Origin: Nitrogeniibacter aestuarii
Lineage (GTDB): Bacteria; Pseudomonadota; Gammaproteobacteria; Burkholderiales; Rhodocyclaceae
Assembly (NCBI RefSeq): GCF_017309585.1
Contig: NZ_CP071321.1
Span: 1,860,001-1,924,000 of the forward strand
Direction: 5' to 3'
DNA length: 64,000 nucleotides
The notes below the pieces were generated by a model that was not told the origin of the DNA, made no database searches, and saw only the letters and a list, made by a program, of their open reading frames with translations. Of this stretch, positions 58,070 through 64,000 are shown one piece after another (position 1 is the first letter of the stretch; each line of letters starts with the position of its first letter). A program made the position numbers and the translations under genes.

Positions 58070-58858
58070 ATGTCGGATTCGATCGAACCGATGGTGTTGC
58101 GCAACGACCGTGACGGTGTTGCCCACCTGATCCTGAACCGCCCGGCTCAATTCAACGCCCTGTCGGATGCCATGCTCGGCGCACTTATCGAGCAGCTTGA
58201 AGTGATCGGGGCGGATGAGTCCGTGCGCGTTGTCGTGATCGGCGGGGCCGGCAAGGCCTTCTGTGCCGGCCACGATCTGAAGGAAATGCGTGGCAACCAC
58301 ACCCTGGACTTTCAGCAGGCGTTGTTCCGCAAATGCGGCAAGCTCATGATGAAGATCCAGAAGCTGCCACAGCCGGTGATCGCGCGTATTCACGGGATTG
58401 CCACCGCAGCCGGTTGCCAGTTGGTGTCCATGTGCGATCTGGCCGTGGCGGCTGATGTGTCACGCTATGCGGTTTCGGGCATCAATGTGGGCCTGTTCTG
58501 TGCCACGCCTGCCGTCGGGCTGTCGCGCAACATGGGCCGCAAGGAAGCCTTCGAGATGCTGGTCACCGGCGATTTCATCGACGCGGCCGAGGCGCAGCGT
58601 CGCGGATTGGTGAACCGGGTCGTTCCGCTCGATCAGCTCGATGATGAGCTCGGCAAGCTGACGGCCTCCATCTGCGCCAAGACACCGGTCGCAGTGCGCA
58701 TGGGCAAGCAGTTGTTCTATCAGCAACTTGAAACCGGCATCGAGGCGGCGTACCAGATGGCCTCCGAGACCATGGCCTGCAACATGATGACCGAGGACGC
58801 GGCCGAGGGGATCGACGCCTTCATCGCCAAGCGCCCGCCCCAGTGGAAAGGGCGCTGA
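58070..58858 (+). CDS. Enoyl-CoA hydratase/isomerase-family protein, ECHDC3-like
   Basis: 262 residues; GGAGAGGAGAG upstream of the ATG. Crotonase fold with oxyanion-hole sequences KAFCAGHDL and HGIATAAGCQL. The two catalytic Glu of true hydratases are absent: Gln stands in AAGCQLVSMCDL, and INVGLFCATPAVGLSR replaces the usual PEI motif. The sequence VGLFCATPAVGLSR is that of ECHDC3-type proteins, whose reaction is not settled. It may be an isomerase or a different thioester enzyme in the same acyl-CoA unit. Confidence 0.85.
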   Translation: MSDSIEPMVLRNDRDGVAHLILNRPAQFNALSDAMLGALIEQLEVIGADESVRVVVIGGAGKAFCAGHDLKEMRGNHTLDFQQALFRKCGKLMMKIQKLPQPVIARIHGIATAAGCQLVSMCDLAVAADVSRYAVSGINVGLFCATPAVGLSRNMGRKEAFEMLVTGDFIDAAEAQRRGLVNRVVPLDQLDDELGKLTASICAKTPVAVRMGKQLFYQQLETGIEAAYQMASETMACNMMTEDAAEGIDAFIAKRPPQWKGR

Positions 58859-58868
58859 AATCTGATCG

Positions 58869-59651
58869 ATGCTGATCGACACCCACTGTCATCTGGACGC
58901 CGCCGAGTTTGCGTTTGATCGCTCTTTGGTGATCGCGCGGGCGAGAGCGGCGGGTGTCGAAGGCTTTGTTGTGCCGGCGGTGACTGCAGCAGGCTTTGAT
59001 GGGCTCAACACGCTTGCCGACATGACCCCGGGCGTGGCCCGAGCGTTCGGCCTGCACCCGATGTTCATCGGCTCGGCGTGCCCAGACGATCTCGACTGCC
59101 TCGAACGGCAACTCCAGCGAAATGATGTGGTGGCCGTGGGTGAAATCGGTCTCGATGGCTTTGTGCCTGAGCCCGACATGTCACGCCAGCAGACCTGGTT
59201 CGAGGATCAGCTGCAGCTGGCGAAGCGTCATGACTTGCCGGTGATTCTTCACGTCAGAAAGGCCGTCGCGCCCATCATCGAAGCGCTCAAGCGGGTCGGC
59301 GTGTCGGGCGGGATCGCCCATGCCTTCAACGGATCGCGCCAGCAGGCGGATCAACTCACTGCGCTGGGTTTCAAGCTGGGGTTCGGCGGTACGGTCACCT
59401 TCGAAGGTTCACGCCGGATTCGGGCGCTTGCCGCTGAATTGCCCCTCGATGCCATCGTGCTCGAAACGGATGCGCCGGACATCCCCCCCGCCTGGGATCG
59501 TGGAGGGCGCAACGAGCCCGCCAATGTTGCCCGGGTGGCGAGCGAGATTGCCCGGCTCAGAGGGCTCGATGTCGCAACGGTGATCGCGGCCACCGGGCGA
59601 AATGCCCTGGCCGTGCTGCCGCGTCTAGGCGACGTGCTCGCGGCGGGTTGA
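58869..59651 (+). CDS. TatD-family metal-dependent hydrolase/DNase
   Basis: 260 residues; starts 10 bases after the hydratase-like stop. Metal ligands of the TatD barrel: HCHLD near the start, the metal-bridging Glu in VAVGEIGLD, His in LPVILHVRKA and GIAHAFNGS, and Asp in LETDAPD. TatD proteins are 3'-5' DNases/hydrolases. The 3' end overlaps the converging TetR gene by 27 bases. Confidence 0.9.
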   Translation: MLIDTHCHLDAAEFAFDRSLVIARARAAGVEGFVVPAVTAAGFDGLNTLADMTPGVARAFGLHPMFIGSACPDDLDCLERQLQRNDVVAVGEIGLDGFVPEPDMSRQQTWFEDQLQLAKRHDLPVILHVRKAVAPIIEALKRVGVSGGIAHAFNGSRQQADQLTALGFKLGFGGTVTFEGSRRIRALAAELPLDAIVLETDAPDIPPAWDRGGRNEPANVARVASEIARLRGLDVATVIAATGRNALAVLPRLGDVLAAG

Positions 59652-60227
59652 AGCGGAGCGGGCGATCAGGTCCGCAATGTCGCGCTTGAGCGTGTCGAGG
59701 TCGGGTGAAAACTGGTCGCAAAACATCAGCGAAACGCCGAATACATACGCATAGAGCAGCATGCTGCGACTCGACGCTTCTGCCATTGGCACACCGCAGG
59801 CCAGGAACAGCGCACGGGCGCAATCGAGGCGCTTGGTATCCACCTCTTCAACGACCGCCGCCGCCAGGGCGTCGCGTTTGGCCCAATCCCTGACCGCAAG
59901 CTCGATCATGATGCCCCGCCGGCTGCGACTGGTGCTGTAGACATCGATCACGTGGTGAATCTGCGCCAACTCATTGCCGGGCTCGGCCGTGGTCTGTTTG
60001 ACGATGTCGCGGATGCGGCCATCTTTCCAGTGGTTCAGCACGGCGTCGAGCAGATCGCGCCGGTCCTTGAAGTGCCAGTAGAAGCTGCCCTTGGTGACTT
60101 TGAGGTGCTTGGCGAGCAGCTCGACACGCAAGCCGGTGACGCCTTCCTTGGCCAGCAGCTCGATCGCTGAATCCACCCACGCCTGACGGTCGAGCTGGGT
60201 ACGCGGCTTGGTCGAAGTTTTTTCCAT
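59625..60227 (-). CDS. TetR-family transcriptional repressor
   Basis: 200 residues from the ATG at 60227 (an upstream ATG at 60245 lacks support). N-terminal helix-turn-helix (AIELLAKEGVTGLRVELLAKHLKVTKGSFYWHFKDRRDLL) is typical of TetR; the C-terminal ligand domain has no assigned inducer. It is divergent from etfB, and a perfect palindrome ACCGTACGGT lies between the genes (60264-60273). Likely regulates itself and the etfBA/acyl-CoA dehydrogenase genes, with an acyl-CoA-type ligand; that is inference. Confidence 0.88.
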   Translation of the reverse strand: MEKTSTKPRTQLDRQAWVDSAIELLAKEGVTGLRVELLAKHLKVTKGSFYWHFKDRRDLLDAVLNHWKDGRIRDIVKQTTAEPGNELAQIHHVIDVYSTSRSRRGIMIELAVRDWAKRDALAAAVVEEVDTKRLDCARALFLACGVPMAEASSRSMLLYAYVFGVSLMFCDQFSPDLDTLKRDIADLIARSASTRREHVA

Positions 60228-60263
60228 ACGCAACAGTATTGACAAAAATTGGCTCCATACGCT

Positions 60264-60273
60264 ACCGTACGGT
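60264..60273. promoter_or_regulatory. Palindromic candidate TetR operator
   Basis: Perfect ACCGTACGGT, 36 bp upstream of the TetR start and about 140 bp upstream of etfB, in their divergent region. Confidence 0.45.
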
Positions 60274-60413
60274 CGCTGATTGGGAAACAGCCGATCCGGG
60301 CACCGTCTCCTGCAACATCAAGGAATGACATGCGGTGCCATAATGAGGGTGCTTTCAGGCGGCGCCGCCAGGTGCTTGCAAAGAGATAACGAACAAGTTT
60401 GAGGAGCTCGGTT

Positions 60414-61163
60414 TTGAAGATTCTGGTTCCCGTAAAACGGGTGGTCGATTACAACGTCAAGGTGCGCGTCAAGAGCGATAACACCGGCGTGGATGTGGCC
60501 AACGTGAAGATGAGCATGAACCCCTTCGATGAAATCGCTGTGGAAGAAGCAGTGCGTCTGAAGGAAGCCGGTATTGCCACCGAGGTGGTGGCGGTATCGT
60601 GCGGCGTTGCCCAGTGTCAGGAAACGCTGCGCACGGCGATGGCCATCGGCGCTGATCGCGGCATTCTGGTGCAGACGGACGAGGAGTTGCAGCCGCTGGC
60701 GGTGGCCAAGCTGCTCAAGGCCATCTGCGAGAAGGAAAATCCCGAATTGGTGGTGCTGGGCAAGCAGGCGATTGACGACGACGCCAACCAGACCGGTCAG
60801 ATGCTCGCATCGATGATGAAGCTGCCGCAGGCAACTTTCGCGTCCAAGGTGGCGATTGCCGACGGCAAGGCCACGGTGACGCGTGAGATTGACGGCGGAC
60901 TCGAGACACTGACCATGCCGTTGCCGGCCATCGTGACCACCGACCTGCGTCTGAACGAGCCGCGCTACGCCACGCTGCCGAACATCATGAAGGCCAAGAA
61001 GAAGCCGCTGGACAACTTCACCCCGGTCGATCTCGGGGTTGATGTCAGCCCGCGCCTCAAGACCCTGAAGGTTGAAGAGCCGCCCAAGCGTAGCGCTGGT
61101 GTGAAGGTTGCGGATGTGGCCGAACTGGTCGCCAAACTCAAGAACGAAGCGAAGGTGATCTGA
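60414..61163 (+). CDS. etfB: Electron transfer flavoprotein beta subunit
   Basis: 249 residues from the TTG at 60414, which has GAGGAG about 9 bases upstream; the exact family length supports it over the longer frame from 60399. EtfB start KILVPVKRVVDYNVKVRVK, adenine-nucleotide region (LAVAKLLKAICEKENPELVVLGKQAIDDDANQTGQMLASMM) and the recognition loop LRLNEPRYATLPNIMKAKKKPL. Together with EtfA it collects electrons from acyl-CoA dehydrogenases and passes them to the quinone pool via ETF-QO. Confidence 0.95.
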   Translation: MKILVPVKRVVDYNVKVRVKSDNTGVDVANVKMSMNPFDEIAVEEAVRLKEAGIATEVVAVSCGVAQCQETLRTAMAIGADRGILVQTDEELQPLAVAKLLKAICEKENPELVVLGKQAIDDDANQTGQMLASMMKLPQATFASKVAIADGKATVTREIDGGLETLTMPLPAIVTTDLRLNEPRYATLPNIMKAKKKPLDNFTPVDLGVDVSPRLKTLKVEEPPKRSAGVKVADVAELVAKLKNEAKVI

Positions 61164-61165
61164 CC

Positions 61166-62098
61166 ATGAGTATTCTTGTCATCGCAGAACACGACAACGC
61201 CGAAGTCAAGGCGTCCACCCTGAACGCCATCGCAGCCGCAAAGGCCATCGGTGGCGACATCGATCTGCTCGTCGCCGGTAGCGGTTGCGGTGCCGTGGCC
61301 GAGGCCGTCGCCAGGCTCGATGGTGTCACCAGGGTGCTGGTGGCCGATGCGGCCCACTACGCCGATCAGGGCGCCGAGAACGTGGCCGAACTCATCTCGT
61401 CGCGGGCGTCCGGGTACAGCCATGTGCTGGCGCCGGCAACCACCTTCGGCAAGAACGTGCTGCCGCGTGTGGCTGCCACGCTGGATGTGGCGCAGATCTC
61501 CGACATCATCGCAGTGGAATCGGCGGACACGTTCAAGCGCCCGATCTATGCCGGCAATGCCATTGCCACCGTGCAGAGTGCGGATGCCGTCAAGGTGATC
61601 ACCGTGCGGACCACCGCGTTCGAGGCCGTGGGCGAGGGTGGCTCGGCGAGCGTCGAGGCGATTGACGCGGCCGTCGATACCGGCATGTCGTCGCTGGTTG
61701 GCCGCGAGCTGACGGTGTCGGAGCGTCCCGAGCTGGGCGCTGCAGGCATCATCGTCTCCGGCGGCCGCGGTCTGGGCAGTGGGGAAAACTATCACCAGCT
61801 GCTCGAGCCGCTGGCCGACAAACTCGGCGCTGCGCTGGGTGCCAGCCGTGCGGCTGTGGATGCCGGCTACGTGCCGAACGACTATCAGGTGGGTCAGACC
61901 GGCAAGATCGTCGCCCCGCAGCTGTACGTGGCCATCGGTATCTCCGGTGCCATCCAGCACCTGGCCGGCATGAAAGACTCCAAGGTGATCGTGGCGATCA
62001 ACAAAGACGAGGAAGCGCCAATCTTCCAGGTGGCCGACTACGGGCTTGTGGCCGACCTGTTCGAGGCGGTCCCGGCGCTGACCGGCGAGCTGGGCTGA
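61166..62098 (+). CDS. etfA: Electron transfer flavoprotein alpha subunit
   Basis: 310 residues, starting 2 bases after the etfB stop. FAD-binding C-terminal signature is intact: VSGGRGLGSGENYHQLLEPLADKLGAALGASRAAVDAGYVPNDYQVGQTGKIVAPQLYVAIGISGAIQHLAGMKDSKVIVAINKDEEAPIFQVADYG is spread over 190-300 with GRGLGSGE, SRAAVD, QVGQTGK and GISGAIQH as its parts. Partner of EtfB. Confidence 0.95.
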   Translation: MSILVIAEHDNAEVKASTLNAIAAAKAIGGDIDLLVAGSGCGAVAEAVARLDGVTRVLVADAAHYADQGAENVAELISSRASGYSHVLAPATTFGKNVLPRVAATLDVAQISDIIAVESADTFKRPIYAGNAIATVQSADAVKVITVRTTAFEAVGEGGSASVEAIDAAVDTGMSSLVGRELTVSERPELGAAGIIVSGGRGLGSGENYHQLLEPLADKLGAALGASRAAVDAGYVPNDYQVGQTGKIVAPQLYVAIGISGAIQHLAGMKDSKVIVAINKDEEAPIFQVADYGLVADLFEAVPALTGELG

Positions 62099-62111
62099 GA
62101 GGCCTGTTCAG

Positions 62112-62777
62112 GTGAATCTGGCTGCCGAGCTGTTTCCGGCCGCCTGGCTCTGGAGCGCGGGCCTGATCGCGCTGGCAGTGGCTGTGTGGATGGTGCGCAC
62201 GGGGCCCTGGGCCTCGTTGCGAGAGCCGGTTCGCCTGAACCTCTTTCTCGGCTGTGGCGTCATGCTGGCGCTGGTCTGGAGCCTCAAGGCCGGAGTCAAT
62301 CCCGGACTCGATATCCATCTGCTCGGTGCCATGGTCGTCACGCTGGTGATGGGCCCGCAACTGGGCATGGCCGCGCTGGGGCTTGCCCTGGCGGGTGTCA
62401 CGCTCAACGGCGGCGCTGAATGGTTGGCGTTTCCGATCAACTGGCTGGTGATGGCGGTGGTGCCCGTTGCAGTTGCCAATACGTACTTCCGATTGATCGA
62501 GCGGTTCGCCCCGAAGCATTTTTTTGTGTTCATTTTCGTGATCGCGTTTTTCGGCAGTGCCATCACGGCACTCGCTCAAGGCGTGTTTGCATCAACCGTA
62601 CTGTGGGCGGCAGGGGCCTACACCTACGATTTCCTGATGGCGCAATACCTGCCGTTCTTCCTGCTGCTGGGTTTCTCCGAAGCCTGGTTGTCGGGGGCTG
62701 CGGTCACCATGATGGTGGTGTTTCGCCCGGGTTGGGTCATCCGCTTCGATGACCAGGTCTATCTGTGGAACAAATAG
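62112..62777 (+). CDS. CbiM-like polytopic membrane protein (energy-coupling-factor-type)
   Basis: 221 residues from a GTG; six or seven predicted membrane helices. It resembles the predicted CbiM-superfamily membrane proteins, an ECF-type S-component fold (LLGAMVVTLVMGPQLGMAALGLALAGVTLNGG, then INWLVMAVVPVAVANTYFRLIERFAPKHFFVFIF). No ATPase or T-component is near, so whether it transports anything is unknown. It lies between etfA and the acyl-CoA dehydrogenase on the same strand. Confidence 0.7.
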   Translation: MNLAAELFPAAWLWSAGLIALAVAVWMVRTGPWASLREPVRLNLFLGCGVMLALVWSLKAGVNPGLDIHLLGAMVVTLVMGPQLGMAALGLALAGVTLNGGAEWLAFPINWLVMAVVPVAVANTYFRLIERFAPKHFFVFIFVIAFFGSAITALAQGVFASTVLWAAGAYTYDFLMAQYLPFFLLLGFSEAWLSGAAVTMMVVFRPGWVIRFDDQVYLWNK

Positions 62778-62819
62778 GTGAGGGCCGGTCGGCCACACCA
62801 AGGTGAGGAGAAGAGAGAA

Positions 62820-64000
62820 TGAGTGAGTATCGCGCCCCGATCCGGGACATGCAGTTCGTCATGAAGGAGCTGGCCGGGCTCGACCAGGTGGCTCAGTTGC
62901 CCGGTTGTGAGGAGGCTTCCGAGGATCTGGTGGATGCCATCCTGGAAGAGGCTGGCAAGTTTGCATCCGGTGTGCTGTCACCCCTGAACCGGGTGGGCGA
63001 CAAGGAAGGTGCCAAGTGGAATGACGGTGAAGTCACCACGGCACCGGGCTGGAAAGAGGCCTATACCCAGTTCGCCGAGTCAGGCTGGACCTCACTCGCG
63101 TGCGATCCGGACTACGGTGGTCAGGGCCTGCCCAAAATCATCAATGTGGCTGTCATGGAGATGTGGAAATCGGCCAACATGGCCTTTTCCCTGTGCCCGA
63201 TGCTCACCACCGGTGCCATCGAAGCGCTGATGTTGCGCGGGACCGATGAACAGAAAGCCACTTACCTGACCAAGATGGTCAGCGGCGAGTGGACCGGTAC
63301 GATGAACCTCACGGAGCCGGCTGCAGGTTCCGACCTGGCCGCCGTGCGCACCAAGGCAGAACCGCAAGGCGACGGCAGCTACAAGATATTCGGCCAGAAA
63401 ATCTTCATCACCTACGGCGAGCACGACATGACGGACAACATCGTCCATCTGGTGCTGGCTCGTCTGCCGGACGCACCCGAGGGCGTGAAGGGCATCTCCC
63501 TGTTCGTCGTGCCCAAATTCATGGTCAAGGACGACGGTTCGCTCGGTGAGCGCAATGATGTCAAGTGCGTGTCCATCGAGCACAAGCTCGGGATTCACGC
63601 CAGTCCGACCTGCGTCCTGGCCTTTGGCGATAACGGTGGTGCCGTCGGCTATCTGGTAGGTGAAGCCAACCGGGGTCTCGAGTACATGTTCATCATGATG
63701 AACGAAGCCCGTTTCGCGGTGGGCATGGAGGGGGTCGCCCTCTCCGAACGTGCCTATCAGCAGGCCGTGTGGTATGCCAAGGATCGCGTCCAGGGGACCG
63801 AAGCTGGCGTGCGCGGGGGGCCGAAAGTGCCGATCATCCGTCACGCGGACGTTCGTCGTCTGCTCATGAGCATGCGCTCTCAGACCGAGGCCATGCGTGC
63901 GGTGGCCTATGTGGTGGCGGCAGCGACCGACGTGGCACATTGCCATCCGGACGAGGGTGAGCGTCAGCGCGCGCAGGCCTTTGTGGATCTGATGATCCCG
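62820..64000 (+). CDS. Acyl-CoA dehydrogenase (3' truncated by window end)
   Basis: 393 residues visible, continuing past the window. GGAG lies before the ATG. N-terminal segment and FAD/substrate motifs: WTGTMNLTEPAAGSDLAAVRTKAE (FAD loop), GQKIFITYGEHDM, GYLVGEANRGLEYMFIMMNEARFAVGMEGVALSERAYQQAVWYAKDRVQG. The N-terminal helical extension and MNEAR-centred region are typical of the long acyl-CoA dehydrogenases (about 590-600 residues, with a C-terminal extension). Its electrons would go to the EtfAB pair just upstream. The same group includes DmdC-type enzymes; with the ligase at 56335 this is an alternative pathway reading. Confidence 0.9.

Noticed and set aside
1..64000. tRNA, rRNA, CRISPR, insertion sequences and prophage
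   Set aside because: Nothing with a cloverleaf, repeat-spacer array, transposase or integrase was found on reading the window.

Overview
The window is about 64 kb of GC-rich, densely packed, essentially all-chromosomal DNA that looks like a betaproteobacterium of the Rhodocyclales/Zoogloeaceae type (Azoarcus, Thauera, Denitromonas and relatives). This placement is inferred from gene content and style: PQQ alcohol dehydrogenases with PedF-type cytochromes, an AcoR-like sigma-54 activator, ppk1/ppx, etfBA with acyl-CoA dehydrogenase, and a STAS-fused MCE permease. I saw no tRNA, rRNA, CRISPR array, insertion sequence or prophage. Layout: 1-8.4 kb is mixed housekeeping (methyltransferase end, DUF302 protein, DeaD helicase, a tiny secreted protein, a Crp/Fnr regulator, a BLUF photoreceptor, a cation/proton antiporter, an OpgC-like membrane protein, an old yellow enzyme). 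8.7-18.2 kb has a TonB receptor, a pair of unknown genes, a RavA/ViaA/DUF364 operon and two hypothetical genes. 18.2-41.9 kb is the heart of the window: a periplasmic quinoprotein alcohol-oxidation island. 41.9-49 kb is a cAMP-type signalling block (Crp, CHASE2 cyclase, FecR/TPR/beta-barrel protein, lipoprotein). 49-64 kb holds ppk1/ppx, an MCE lipid-transport operon, acyl-CoA metabolism, TatD, a TetR regulator, etfBA, a membrane protein and a truncated acyl-CoA dehydrogenase. In the quinoprotein island two PQQ alcohol dehydrogenases face different metals. The one at 26927-28738 has an Asp two residues after the catalytic Asp (WDFDG), the signature of lanthanide enzymes; the one at 30339-32219 has Ser there (WDFSG), the calcium type. 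Around them are three c-type cytochromes (two PedF-like), a cytochrome b561, a MxaJ/XoxJ-like binding protein, a YVTN beta-propeller, a SoxYZ-like carrier with its zinc metallohydrolase, a TonB receptor, a NosR-like flavin/Fe-S membrane protein, two NarL-type two-component systems and two sigma-54 activators. No pqq biosynthesis genes lie in the window. Reading the non-coding DNA gives a regulatory picture. Four close -24/-12 (sigma-54) promoter matches, and two weaker ones, lie at 8514-8530, 11085-11098, 26477-26491, 26833-26849, 36468-36481 and 39604-39620. A 17-bp imperfect palindrome (TGCTCC-N5-GGAGCA type) recurs 100-220 bp upstream of all but the first of these and is a strong candidate for the enhancer of the AcoR-like activator. 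A different palindrome, CGGGM-N5-KCCCG, sometimes repeated exactly 22 bp away, lies near both dehydrogenases and the NosR-like gene and is a candidate site for the NarL-type regulators. Two of the sigma-54 promoters appear to drive short, unannotated transcripts that end in intrinsic terminators (about 8373-8503 and 36163-36456, both minus strand). These regulatory calls are by eye and need experimental or comparative checks.
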